The translations under genes and the position numbers were made by a program. The notes beneath the pieces are model-generated. The model saw nothing but the letters and a program-made list of their open reading frames with translations. It was not told the DNA's origin and did not search any database. From Krasilnikoviella flava (lineage in GTDB: Bacteria > Actinomycetota > Actinomycetes > Actinomycetales > Cellulomonadaceae), in NCBI RefSeq assembly GCF_900167525.1, contig NZ_FUZQ01000009.1, positions 1-64,000 on the forward strand: a stretch of 64,000 nucleotides of DNA, given 5' to 3'. Below are positions 37,289 through 45,120 of this stretch, in pieces. How positions within the stretch are numbered: the stretch's first letter is position 1; every line of letters begins with the position of its first letter.

Positions 37289-38196
37289 GACCGGCCCGGC
37301 CAGTCGTCGAGGACGGCGTCCAGCAGCTCGGGCGCCCCGGCGGAGACCGCGCCGAACCGGGCGTTGACCTCCAGGACCACAGGGGTGCCGTCGGCGAGGC
37401 GGCGGACGTCCATGTCGAGCGGACCCACGAGGTCGAGCGCCTCCGCGGTGCGGGCCGCGAGCTTCGCGACGTCGTCCGCCGCCCCGGCGGACAGGCGCTC
37501 CACCGCGGTCGCGTTCCCGACGCGGCCCTCCTTGCGGCCGGTCTTCTCGAGCACGACCACGACGCAGCGCCCGTCGGCGGGGGAGCGGTACACCTGGGGG
37601 CTGTACTCCGTGCCGGGGGCGAAGGCCTGGACCACCCAGGACGCGTCGGTGCCCGCCCACACGGGGTCGTGGGCGTCCTCGACGACGTGCACTCCCCGTC
37701 CGCCCCGCGCGACCCGCGGCTTGACGACGACCGGTCCCTCGGCCCACGCCAGGGCCTCGGCGGCGGAGCCCAGCGCGTCGGCGGGCAGGTGCCGCGGGAC
37801 CGAGACGCCCCGGCGCTCCAGGGCCCACATGGTGAGGAGCTTGTCGGCGGCGACGGCGGTGGGGCCCGGGGCCGACAGCACGACGGAGTCCCCGAGCCCG
37901 GCCGCCGCGGCGAGCACCGCGAGCCGGGGCAGCTCGTCGGAGACGGTCGGGACGACGAGGCGGGGGCGGTGGCGGCGCAGCAGCTCGAGCGTCACGGCGT
38001 CGTAGGCGGGGTCGGCGGCCGCGGGCACGGCCTCGACGACGTCGTAACCGGTCACCGGGGACGGCGCGAGATCGACCCCCACGACCCGCCGGCGGGCCGC
38101 GTCGGCGCGGCGGGCGAGCTGCGGGCCGAGGGCCCTGCCCGCCGGGCCGGCCGCGCCGGTCACGACGATCGTGTGCTGTCCCCGTGCGTCACCCAT
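37285..38196 (-). CDS. ATP-grasp ligase (CarB/PylC-like)
   Basis: A 303-aa ATP-grasp enzyme. Residues ~8-110 form a Rossmann-like pre-ATP-grasp domain (IVVTGAAGPAGRALG, VVPTVSDELPRLA), followed by the ATP-grasp with AADKLLTMWALERRGV, PVVVKPRVARGGRGVHVV, and the metal-binding LEVNARFG near the end. Such enzymes join a carboxylate to an amine or modify envelope precursors; the substrate is unknown. It is first in the ATP-grasp/GT2/anchored-protein operon. ATG 38196 has a TACGAT box 6 nt upstream and no Shine-Dalgarno. Confidence 0.88.
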   Translation of the reverse strand: MGDARGQHTIVVTGAAGPAGRALGPQLARRADAARRRVVGVDLAPSPVTGYDVVEAVPAAADPAYDAVTLELLRRHRPRLVVPTVSDELPRLAVLAAAAGLGDSVVLSAPGPTAVAADKLLTMWALERRGVSVPRHLPADALGSAAEALAWAEGPVVVKPRVARGGRGVHVVEDAHDPVWAGTDASWVVQAFAPGTEYSPQVYRSPADGRCVVVVLEKTGRKEGRVGNATAVERLSAGAADDVAKLAARTAEALDLVGPLDMDVRRLADGTPVVLEVNARFGAVSAGAPELLDAVLDDWPGRS

Positions 38197-38202
38197 GCTC
38201 GG

Positions 38203-38208
38203 ATCGTA
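38203..38208 (-). promoter_or_regulatory. Candidate leaderless -10 box (TACGAT) of the ATP-grasp/GT2 operon
   Basis: On the minus strand TACGAT ends 6 nt before the ATP-grasp ATG. It would start a leaderless transcript for the three overlapping genes. Confidence 0.5.
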
Positions 38209-38243
38209 GGGTCCGGCCTGCGTGGATGCAGCCGGGACCGTTC

Positions 38244-39149
38244 TCAGAGCGTCCTCGCGGACAGGGCGTCGCAGTCGTCCATGGTGCCGCCCTCGTACCC
38301 GACGGTGAACCAGCGCACCCGCTGCTCGGACGTGCCGTGCGTGAAGCTCTCCGGGCTGATCCGGCCGGTGGCCTGCTGCTGGATGTGGTCGTCGCCGACC
38401 GTCGCGGCGGCGTCGAGCGCCTGGCGCAGCTGAGCCGGCGAGATCGGCTCGAGGAACGTCAGCCCGGTGTCGGGGTCGACCTCGGTCGCCGCGGAGCCCG
38501 CCCACATGCCGGCCAGGCAGTCGGCCATGAGCTCGATGCGCACGGAGTCGGACTCGGGCCCGGTGCCACCGCGGTCCGCGGCGTCCATCGCACCGACGAG
38601 CTGCTCGACGTGGTGGCCCACCTCGTGCGCGACGACGTACTCCTCCGCGAGCGGTCCCCCCTGGGCACCGAACTGGGTGCTCAGCTCGTCGAAGAAGGAC
38701 ACGTCGACGTAGACGGTCCGGTCGGGCGGGCAGTAAAAGGGTCCCGTCGCGCTCGTCGCCGCGCCGCAGCCGGTCGTCGTCGACCCGGAGAAGCTCTCGA
38801 CGGGCGGCAACGCGTACTCCACGCCTGCCTGCTCGGGCAGGACGCGCCCCCAGTAGGCGTCGAGCGACTGCACGGTCGCGGACAGCCGGCACTCGCGGTC
38901 GTCGTTGGCCTGCTGCGCCGTGCAGTCGTCGACGTACTGCTCCTGCCCGTCGCCGGCGGGCGCCCCGGCGTCCTGCACCGCGCCGCCGAGCGCCCCCGTG
39001 AGCTGGCCCAGGTCGCCCCCGCCGAGGAACACCGCCAGGAGCGCGACGACGATGGCGCCGATGCCGCCGCCGACGACGGCGCCCCGCCGCCCGCCGCCGC
39101 CCTTGCGGACGCGGCCGCCCTCGAACTGCCCGCCCTCGCTGAAGGTCAC
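38244..39149 (-). CDS. Neutral zinc metallopeptidase (YpfJ family)
   Basis: A 301-aa membrane-anchored peptidase. A Gly/Arg-rich cytoplasmic start precedes one membrane helix (residues ~27-46). The external domain has the zincin motif AHEVGHHVEQ and a downstream ELMADCLAGMWAG glutamate region, the pattern of the YpfJ/putative neutral zinc metallopeptidase family. Four to six cysteines suggest disulfides outside the cell. GTG 39149 has a TACCGT box 6 nt upstream. It is divergent from the S51 peptidase gene. Confidence 0.9.
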   Translation of the reverse strand: MTFSEGGQFEGGRVRKGGGGRRGAVVGGGIGAIVVALLAVFLGGGDLGQLTGALGGAVQDAGAPAGDGQEQYVDDCTAQQANDDRECRLSATVQSLDAYWGRVLPEQAGVEYALPPVESFSGSTTTGCGAATSATGPFYCPPDRTVYVDVSFFDELSTQFGAQGGPLAEEYVVAHEVGHHVEQLVGAMDAADRGGTGPESDSVRIELMADCLAGMWAGSAATEVDPDTGLTFLEPISPAQLRQALDAAATVGDDHIQQQATGRISPESFTHGTSEQRVRWFTVGYEGGTMDDCDALSARTL

Positions 39150-39155
39150 GCCCTC

Positions 39156-39161
39156 ACGGTA
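39156..39161 (-). promoter_or_regulatory. Candidate leaderless -10 box (TACCGT) of the zinc peptidase
   Basis: On the minus strand TACCGT ends 6 nt before the GTG at 39149. Confidence 0.5.
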
Positions 39162-39216
39162 GGGCCGGGCGGGGCTCGTCGCGCGAAAAAGCGGGTGCTC
39201 GGCGCGGCCGGTTGCC

Positions 39217-39222
39217 TAGGGT
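39217..39222 (+). promoter_or_regulatory. Candidate leaderless -10 box (TAGGGT) of the S51 peptidase
   Basis: TAGGGT ends 6 nt before ATG 39229. With the box at 39156-39161 it makes a compact divergent promoter region. Confidence 0.5.
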
Positions 39223-39228
39223 GCGGCC

Positions 39229-39951
39229 ATGTTCACGACGATGACCGGAACGGTGCTCACCCTCGGCGGCGGCGGCTTCTCCATGTCGGACGACGGCTCG
39301 TCGGCGATCGACGACCATCTGCTCGACCTCACCGGCAAGGACGTGCCGAAGGTGTGCTTCGTCCCGACCGCCAGCGGAGACGACGGCGGGTACTCCCAGC
39401 GGTTCACCGAGGCGTTCGCCGGCCGCGCCGAGACCTCGGTGCTGTCGCTGTTCTGCCGCGAGCCCTGGGGCTACGCCGACCCGCGGGTGCTGCTCGAGCA
39501 GGACGTCGTGTACGTCGGCGGCGGTTCGACGGCCAACCTGCTCGTCGTGTGGCGCCGCCACGGGCTGCCCGGCATCCTCGCGGAGGCCGCGGCGAACGGC
39601 ACGGTCCTCGCGGGCATCAGCGCGGGGATGAACTGCTGGTTCGACGCCTCGTCGACGGACTCGTTCGGCCCGCTCGCGCCCCTCGACGACGGCCTGGGCT
39701 TCCTGCCCGGCAGCGCCTGCCCGCACTACCTGGGCGAGGCCGAGCGGCGCGAGGCCTATCTCGGCTGGGTGGCCTCCGGGGCGCTCCCGGAGGGGCACGC
39801 GGTCGACGAGTACGCGGCGCTGCGGTTCGTCGACGGCGTGCCCGTCGAGGCCGTGTGCGAGCGCCCCGGCCGCCCCGTCCTGCGCGTCGAGCGGGACGGC
39901 GACGGCGCGCGGGAGGTCCCGCTCGACGTGCGCCGGCTCACCGGGTCGTGA
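39229..39951 (+). CDS. Peptidase S51 family protein (peptidase E-like)
   Basis: A 240-aa cytosolic serine peptidase-like protein. The nucleophile motif is GISAGMNCWFD (Ser in SAG), the glycine-rich YVGGGSTANLL precedes it, and PHYLGEAERREAY supplies the likely His. The peptidase E group cleaves Asp-X dipeptides; cyanophycinases are relatives, but the short length fits peptidase E. It stands alone between divergent and convergent neighbours; a second ATG at 39241 is possible. Confidence 0.9.
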   Translation: MFTTMTGTVLTLGGGGFSMSDDGSSAIDDHLLDLTGKDVPKVCFVPTASGDDGGYSQRFTEAFAGRAETSVLSLFCREPWGYADPRVLLEQDVVYVGGGSTANLLVVWRRHGLPGILAEAAANGTVLAGISAGMNCWFDASSTDSFGPLAPLDDGLGFLPGSACPHYLGEAERREAYLGWVASGALPEGHAVDEYAALRFVDGVPVEAVCERPGRPVLRVERDGDGAREVPLDVRRLTGS

Positions 39952-39966
39952 CGTAGGCCGGCGCGG

Positions 39967-41448
39967 TCAGTACTCCGTCGGCGTCTCGACCGCCTGCCAG
40001 TGCCACGGCTCCGGCAGGCGCCCGTCCGGCTCCGCCCAGTCGGGGTGGGTCCAGCCGTGCCGCTCGGCGCGCTCCTTCAGCCAGGCGTAGCGCGCGCCGT
40101 CGAACCCTTCGGGGCCCATGGAGATGTCGACCGCGGTGCCCAGGCCGTGGTTGGAGCAGCCGGGCGGGGCGGCCAGCGGGTTCGGGTCGTCCGGGTTGTA
40201 CACCTCGACCTGCTGGTCGTAGCTCCGGTAGGCGGAGTTCACGGTGAGGTGCTGGCCGAACTCTGCCCGGTAGGCGGCGTCGAGCGCCACCAACCCGTCC
40301 AGGACGTCCGCGCGCACGGAGTACTGCGGCGCCCACGGGATCGGCGCGAGCTTCTTCGCCGCGATCTTCCCGGCCTCCGGGAACCACACCTGGTCGGGTT
40401 CCGGGCAGACGACGGCGTCCTGCGCGGTCATGAGGGCCTGGGTCGCGTCCGCCAGGTCGTCGCGCAGCGTGGACAGGTCCGACGCGGTGGCCTCGAGGTC
40501 CGTGAGGGACGCCGCGGCGAGCTGGTCGTCCTGGGTCTCGGAGGTCAGCTCGTCGGCGGTCCCGAGGGCGTCGCGCGACGAGGCGCGCAACGTCTCGCCG
40601 GCGTCCTGCCCGCTCTCGGCGAGCTCGTCGGTCGCGGCCAGCACCCGACCCGCGCGGCGTGCCACCGGGGCGAGCGCGTCGCGCGACTCGGCGGCCTGCG
40701 CGCGGGCGAAGACGAGGCGCGAGGCCTGCACGGCGGCGACGTCGCCGTCGAGCCGCGTGCCGAGGGCTGGGGCGTCGCCGGGAAGCCGGTCCAGGACCGG
40801 GGTCGCGTCGAGCAGCGCGCGGGCGTCGTCGATCGTCGCCGCGAGGTCGGTGCGGACGTCGGCGTCGGCCACCCGGTCTGCGGAGTTGTCCAGCGCGTCC
40901 TGCGCGACGACGAGCCGCGCGGACAGGTCCTGGGTCTCCGAGCGCAGCACCCAGGCGAGGGTGCCGCCGGCCGCGACCAGCGTGACGACGAGGACGACGG
41001 GGACCGCCACCCGCGCGCCGCGCCGTCGGGGCCGGGCGTCGGCCCGCACGTGCCGCAGCGAGAGGTCCACCCCCCGGGCGCGGGGGCGGACGAGCGTGAG
41101 CAGCACCCCGCCGGCCACGGCCCCGGCGGCGTACCAGGCCAGGTCCTCGGGCACGAACGTCGTGCCGAGCACGTACCGCGCGAGCGGGAACCGCTCGACC
41201 ACCTGGGCGGGGACGTCGGTGAGCTGCGCCGCCTCGATCGCCCCGCAGACGACGAGCCCGACCGCGGCGGCCACGACGGGGCGGGTGCGCGGGACGACCA
41301 GCGCGACGAGCAGCACGACGAGGGTCGCGTAGAGGGCGTCCCCGAGCGGGGCGCCGATCGTGGCCGGGAGCAGGGCCCGGCCACCGAGGCCGGCGAGGAC
41401 CACGACGACGGCGAGGGCCGCCGTCACCGGGCGGGGGGCGCGTGTCAC
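39967..41448 (-). CDS. DUF2809 membrane domain fused to VanY-type D,D-carboxypeptidase (M15B)
   Basis: A 493-aa protein. Residues ~1-130 resemble DUF2809: four hydrophobic helices with GRALLPATIGAPLGDALYATL, CGAIEAAQL and a DLAWYAAGAVAG end. A membrane helix at ~150-170 is followed by a long Ala/Asp/Leu coiled coil (~175-330) and an external M15B domain with VNSAYRSYDQQVEVY, GCSNHGLGTAVDIS (His and Asp zinc ligands), and EPWHWQ. VanY enzymes trim the last D-Ala of peptidoglycan stems. No van genes adjoin it. GTG 41448 has a TAAGGT box 6 nt upstream. Confidence 0.88.
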   Translation of the reverse strand: MTRAPRPVTAALAVVVVLAGLGGRALLPATIGAPLGDALYATLVVLLVALVVPRTRPVVAAAVGLVVCGAIEAAQLTDVPAQVVERFPLARYVLGTTFVPEDLAWYAAGAVAGGVLLTLVRPRARGVDLSLRHVRADARPRRRGARVAVPVVLVVTLVAAGGTLAWVLRSETQDLSARLVVAQDALDNSADRVADADVRTDLAATIDDARALLDATPVLDRLPGDAPALGTRLDGDVAAVQASRLVFARAQAAESRDALAPVARRAGRVLAATDELAESGQDAGETLRASSRDALGTADELTSETQDDQLAAASLTDLEATASDLSTLRDDLADATQALMTAQDAVVCPEPDQVWFPEAGKIAAKKLAPIPWAPQYSVRADVLDGLVALDAAYRAEFGQHLTVNSAYRSYDQQVEVYNPDDPNPLAAPPGCSNHGLGTAVDISMGPEGFDGARYAWLKERAERHGWTHPDWAEPDGRLPEPWHWQAVETPTEY

Positions 41449-41454
41449 GCGGGA

Positions 41455-41460
41455 ACCTTA
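41455..41460 (-). promoter_or_regulatory. Candidate leaderless -10 box (TAAGGT) of the DUF2809-VanY gene
   Basis: On the minus strand TAAGGT ends 6 nt before the GTG at 41448. Confidence 0.5.
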
Positions 41461-41507
41461 CCGACCGGGGTGTGACCTATGTCGTCGTGGGATCGGGCCC
41501 GGAGCAC

Positions 41508-41513
41508 TAGACT
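41508..41513 (+). promoter_or_regulatory. Candidate -10 box (TAGACT) of the ABC-F gene
   Basis: TAGACT lies 42 bp before the TTG at 41556, so this transcript would have a leader with a GAAGGA ribosome binding site, unlike most neighbouring promoters. Confidence 0.45.
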
Positions 41514-41555
41514 CGCCGAGGAATCCCACCCCCTTTGTCGAAGGACACCCCTGCC

Positions 41556-43154
41556 TTGATCACCGCCCACGGCGTCGAGCTGCGCTTCGGCGCCCGCACC
41601 CTGCTGCACGAGGCCACGTTCCGCATCGCCCCGGGCGACCGCATCGGTCTCGTCGGACGCAACGGCGCGGGCAAGACGACCCTCACCAAGACGCTCGCGG
41701 GCGAGACGCTGCCCGCTGCCGGGCAGATCACGCGGGGTACCGACATCGGCTACCTGCCGCAGGACCCGCGCACGGGCGACCTCGACGTCGTGGCGATGGA
41801 CCGCGTGCTCAGCGCCCGCGGGCTGGACCACATCGTCACGCAGATGCGCGAGACCGAGGGCCTCATGGCCTCGGCCGACGCCGACACGCAGGCCGCCGCC
41901 CTCGAGCGCTACCCCAAGCTCGAGTCGCGCTTCCTCGCGGCCGGCGGGTACGCCGCCGAGTCGGAGGCGCACCGCATCACCAGCAACCTCGGGCTCGACG
42001 ACCGCGTCCTGGCGCAGCCCCTGAACACGCTGTCCGGCGGCCAGCGCCGCCGCATCGAGCTGGCCCGGATCCTCTTCTCCGGCGTCGACACCCTGCTCCT
42101 CGACGAGCCGACCAACCACCTCGACGCCGACTCGATCGTCTGGCTGCGCGACTACCTCAAGTCCTACAGCGGCGGGTTCGTCGTGATCAGCCACGACGTC
42201 GACCTGCTGCGCGCGACGGTGAACAAGGTGTTCCACCTGGACGCCAACCGGGGCGAGCTGGACCAGTACAACCTCGGTTGGGACGCCTACCTCGAGCAGC
42301 GCGAGCAGGACGAGCGCCGGCGGCGCCGCGAGCGGGCGAACGCCGAGAAGAAGGCCGGCGTGCTGCTCGCCCAGGCGGACAAGATGCGCGCGAAGGCCAC
42401 CAAGGCCACGGCCGCGCAGAACATGATGAAGCGCGCGGAGCGCATGCTGTCCGGCCTGGAGGGGGAGCGGCGCGCGGACAAGGTGGCGCACCTGCGGTTC
42501 CCGAAGCCGGCCCCGTGCGGCCGCACGCCGCTCACGGCCACCGAGCTGTCGAAGAGCTACGGGTCCCAGGAGGTGTTCGCGGGTGTCGACCTGGCGATCG
42601 ACCGCGGCTCCCGGGTGGTCATCCTCGGCCTCAACGGTGCCGGCAAGACGACGCTGCTGCGCATCCTCGGCGGCGTGGAGGAGCCGGACACCGGCCGCGT
42701 CGTGCCGGGGCACGGGCTGAAGATCGGCTACTACGCCCAGGAGCACGACACCCTGGACATGGACGCCACCGTCGTCGAGAACCTGCGGCACTCCGCGCCC
42801 GACCTCACCGACACCCAGGTGCGCTCGGTCCTCGGCTCGTTCCTGTTCAGCGGGGACGACGCCGAGAAGCCGGCGAGCGTGCTGTCCGGCGGGGAGAAGA
42901 CCCGCCTGGCCCTCGCGACGCTCGTCGTGTCCAGCGCGAACGTGCTGCTGCTCGACGAGCCGACGAACAACCTCGACCCCGCGTCGCGCGCCGAGATCCT
43001 CGGCGCGCTGGACACCTACGAGGGCGCGGTCGTGATGGTCACCCACGACGACGGCGCCGTCGAGGCGCTCAACCCGGAGCGGGTACTGCTGCTGCCCGAC
43101 GGCGACGAGGACCTGTGGTCCGCGGAGTACGCGGAGCTGGTGACCCTCGCCTGA
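41556..43154 (+). CDS. ABC-F family ribosome-associated ATPase
   Basis: A 532-aa protein with two ABC domains and no membrane segments. Walker A motifs are GRNGAGKTTL and GLNGAGKTTL, signatures LSGGQRRRI and LSGGEKTRL, Walker B motifs LLLDEPTNHLD and LLLDEPTNNLD, and the interdomain linker (~245-310) is a charged coiled coil. ABC-F proteins act on the ribosomal E site; members confer antibiotic protection or resolve stalls. TTG 41556 (ITAHGVELRFG...) with GAAGGA 10 nt upstream is preferred; TTG 41535 would add 7 residues. Confidence 0.93.
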   Translation: MITAHGVELRFGARTLLHEATFRIAPGDRIGLVGRNGAGKTTLTKTLAGETLPAAGQITRGTDIGYLPQDPRTGDLDVVAMDRVLSARGLDHIVTQMRETEGLMASADADTQAAALERYPKLESRFLAAGGYAAESEAHRITSNLGLDDRVLAQPLNTLSGGQRRRIELARILFSGVDTLLLDEPTNHLDADSIVWLRDYLKSYSGGFVVISHDVDLLRATVNKVFHLDANRGELDQYNLGWDAYLEQREQDERRRRRERANAEKKAGVLLAQADKMRAKATKATAAQNMMKRAERMLSGLEGERRADKVAHLRFPKPAPCGRTPLTATELSKSYGSQEVFAGVDLAIDRGSRVVILGLNGAGKTTLLRILGGVEEPDTGRVVPGHGLKIGYYAQEHDTLDMDATVVENLRHSAPDLTDTQVRSVLGSFLFSGDDAEKPASVLSGGEKTRLALATLVVSSANVLLLDEPTNNLDPASRAEILGALDTYEGAVVMVTHDDGAVEALNPERVLLLPDGDEDLWSAEYAELVTLA

Positions 43155-43161
43155 GGCGCCT

Positions 43162-43180
43162 CGCCCGCGACCGGCGGGCG
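43162..43180. terminator. Weak hairpin between convergent ABC-F and SURF1 genes
   Basis: CGCCCGC (43162-43168) pairs with GCGGGCG (43174-43180) across a 5-nt loop, 7 bp after the ABC-F stop and 16 bp from the SURF1 stop. No U-tract; it may act in both directions. Confidence 0.4.
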
Positions 43181-43196
43181 CCGGCCTCGGGGGCGG

Positions 43197-44153
43197 TCAG
43201 CGGTCGTGCTCGGCCGCGTCGAGCAGGGCGTCCTCGTAGTCCTCGTCCACCCGCTGCCGGCGGGGACGCTGGGGGCGCACGGCGGCGCCCGGACGGCCCG
43301 GCCCGGAGCCGTCGGGGTCGGGGCCCTCGTGCGCGGCGAGCAGCTCGCCGGCCGTGACCTGCACCGGCCGGGTCTCGCGCCGCCACAGCACGATGTAGCC
43401 GCCCAACGCACCGAGCGCGAAGATGCACCACTGCACCGCGTAGCTGAGGTGCGACCCCGGGTCGGTGTCCGGCTCCGGGAGCGCGCCCGGGGTCGTCGCG
43501 GCCGCCGGGTCCTCGCTGCGCAGCTGCCCGTACCCGCCGACCGTGGCGCCCTCGGCCCACGCCGTGCCGTCCGCGCCGGCGGCGAGCACCTGGGCGGTGT
43601 TGATGGCCTGCACCTGGCCCGCCGGCGTGCCGCGGGACGACGCGGGCTCGTCGGGGCGCATCGTCATCGTCACCTCGACCTCACCGGCCGGTGGGTCGGG
43701 CACGGAGGACGGGCCGCTGGCGTCCTCGCCGAGCGGCACGAACCCCCGGTCGACGACGAGGACGATCGGCTGCCCGTCGGCGCCGGTGGTCTCGAACGGC
43801 ACCAGCACGTGGAAGCCGGGCTGGCCCCCGACGGGACGGTTGCGCAGCAGCGCCGTGTCCTGCGGCCGGTACGTGCCGGTGGCCACCGCCGGTCGCCACT
43901 CGGCGTCGGCGGGCAGCACGGCCCCGGGCTCCGGCAGGAGCTCGTCGAGGGCGTCGGGCGTAGCGGTGTAGTTGGTCTCCACGAGCGCGATCTGCGCCTC
44001 GCGCCAGGTGTAGCGGTGCCACTGCCACACGGCGGCCAGGACGCACAGCGCCGCCAGGAGCACGGCGCCCAGGCCGAGGGTGATCCACTGCCGGCGGGTG
44101 CGCGACGCGGCGGGGCCCTCGGGGGAGCGCGGAGCGGGGTGGTCGGCGGTCAC
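43197..44153 (-). CDS. SURF1 family cytochrome oxidase assembly protein
   Basis: A 318-aa protein with the SURF1 layout: one N-terminal helix (residues ~23-45, ending AVWQWHRY), a central extracytoplasmic domain with TGTYRPQDTALLRNRPVGGQPGFHVLVPF and VDRGFVP, and a C-terminal helix (SYAVQWCIFALGALGGYIVLW). It helps insert heme A into the oxidase. The ~65-residue tail is charged and cytoplasmic. Its GTG overlaps the stop of the small Cys protein (GTGA), so translation is coupled. Confidence 0.93.
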   Translation of the reverse strand: MTADHPAPRSPEGPAASRTRRQWITLGLGAVLLAALCVLAAVWQWHRYTWREAQIALVETNYTATPDALDELLPEPGAVLPADAEWRPAVATGTYRPQDTALLRNRPVGGQPGFHVLVPFETTGADGQPIVLVVDRGFVPLGEDASGPSSVPDPPAGEVEVTMTMRPDEPASSRGTPAGQVQAINTAQVLAAGADGTAWAEGATVGGYGQLRSEDPAAATTPGALPEPDTDPGSHLSYAVQWCIFALGALGGYIVLWRRETRPVQVTAGELLAAHEGPDPDGSGPGRPGAAVRPQRPRRQRVDEDYEDALLDAAEHDR

Positions 44154-44386
44154 GCGCGATCGAGCTCCGCGACGGGGACGGTCTGCTTCCAGAACGAGCG
44201 CGCGCCGAGGAACTGCTCGAGATGCTCGCGGTGGTCGTCGCACGCGAGCCACACCTTGCGCCGCTCCGGGGTGTGCAGCCGCGGGTTGTTCCACAGCAGA
44301 CCCCACGCGGCCTCGGCGCGGCAGCCCTTGGCGGAGCAGATCAGCTCGCCCGCCACCGGGTCGGCGTTCGTGCCGAGCACGTCCAT
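44150..44386 (-). CDS. Small conserved Cys-containing protein
   Basis: A 78-aa protein. Cys17, Cys22, Cys49 and His52 (C-x4-C...C-x2-H) look like a zinc site, and AWGLLWNNPRLHTPERRKVW is the conserved core. Homologues in actinobacteria are sometimes labelled acetone carboxylase without support. It lies between DUF3099 and SURF1 with overlaps on both sides (TGATG and GTGA), which implies co-expression and perhaps a role in metal or oxidase handling; that is inference. Confidence 0.82.
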   Translation of the reverse strand: MDVLGTNADPVAGELICSAKGCRAEAAWGLLWNNPRLHTPERRKVWLACDDHREHLEQFLGARSFWKQTVPVAELDRA

Positions 44387-44871
44387 CAGCGGTCTCCTCC
44401 ACGGTTCTCGTCGGCAGGGTCGTCCTGGTGCTCCACCACGCGGTGCGGGCCGTCGTAGGTCTCGGGCCCGGACGTCGCGGGCCCGGACTTCTCGGGGTGC
44501 TCCTGGTCGTGCGGGCCCGGGCCCGGGTCGGGGGCGGGGAGCGCGGTGGGCGCGACGTCGACCATGGGCGACGTGTCGTAGGTGACGCGGTCGCGCCCCG
44601 CGTTGGCGAACAGGACCGCGGAGTACGGCAGGACGACGGCGGCGACGACCAGGACCCACCGCACCCACGTGTCGCCGACGGCGATCGCACCGAGGAAGCA
44701 GATCACCCGGATGCCCATCTGCAGGAGGTAGCGGTGCGTGCGGCGCGCCTGGTCCTCCTCCAGCGGCTCCGGGGCGCTGGTGATCGAGGGGACCTCGGTA
44801 CCGCGGTCGCCGCCGTGACGGTGGTTCCCGGAGGGGCGCGGACCGGGCGAGGCCGCGCGGGCGTTGCTCAC
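44386..44871 (-). CDS. DUF3099 family membrane protein
   Basis: A 161-aa protein with two hydrophobic helices (residues ~50-88: HRYLLQMGIRVICFLGAIAV and VRWVLVVAAVVLPYSAVLFAN), typical of DUF3099. Both ends are Pro/Gly/His/Glu-rich and likely disordered. Function is unknown. It leads the DUF3099-Cys protein-SURF1 operon. GTG 44871 has a TAGACT box 6 nt upstream. Confidence 0.85.
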   Translation of the reverse strand: MSNARAASPGPRPSGNHRHGGDRGTEVPSITSAPEPLEEDQARRTHRYLLQMGIRVICFLGAIAVGDTWVRWVLVVAAVVLPYSAVLFANAGRDRVTYDTSPMVDVAPTALPAPDPGPGPHDQEHPEKSGPATSGPETYDGPHRVVEHQDDPADENRGGDR

Positions 44872-44877
44872 CCGGCC

Positions 44878-44883
44878 AGTCTA
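44878..44883 (-). promoter_or_regulatory. Candidate leaderless -10 box (TAGACT) of the DUF3099-SURF1 operon
   Basis: On the minus strand TAGACT ends 6 nt before the GTG at 44871. Confidence 0.5.
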
Positions 44884-45120
44884 AGGCGGCGTACGGAGCC
44901 CCCGGGACCCGGCCGTCGCGGACCTCGCCTTGTAGGTATCCGACAAACCGCCGGGTGCACGTGTGAGGCGCCGCGACCCTGCGTGGCCGCCGGGTCGGGG
45001 TACCGTCACCAGGGCGTCGGCCGCCGCCCGAGCGCCTGCGCGCCCTGCACCACCGCGGCATGACCGCCGACCCCGCCAGCGCCACCCACGACCGCCACCC
45101 ACGCCCGCCGAGGAGAACAC

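Noticed and set aside
42800-43200. Antibiotic-resistance gene call for the ABC-F protein
   Set aside because: ABC-F subfamilies with and without resistance function cannot be told apart by the motifs visible, and the context is housekeeping.
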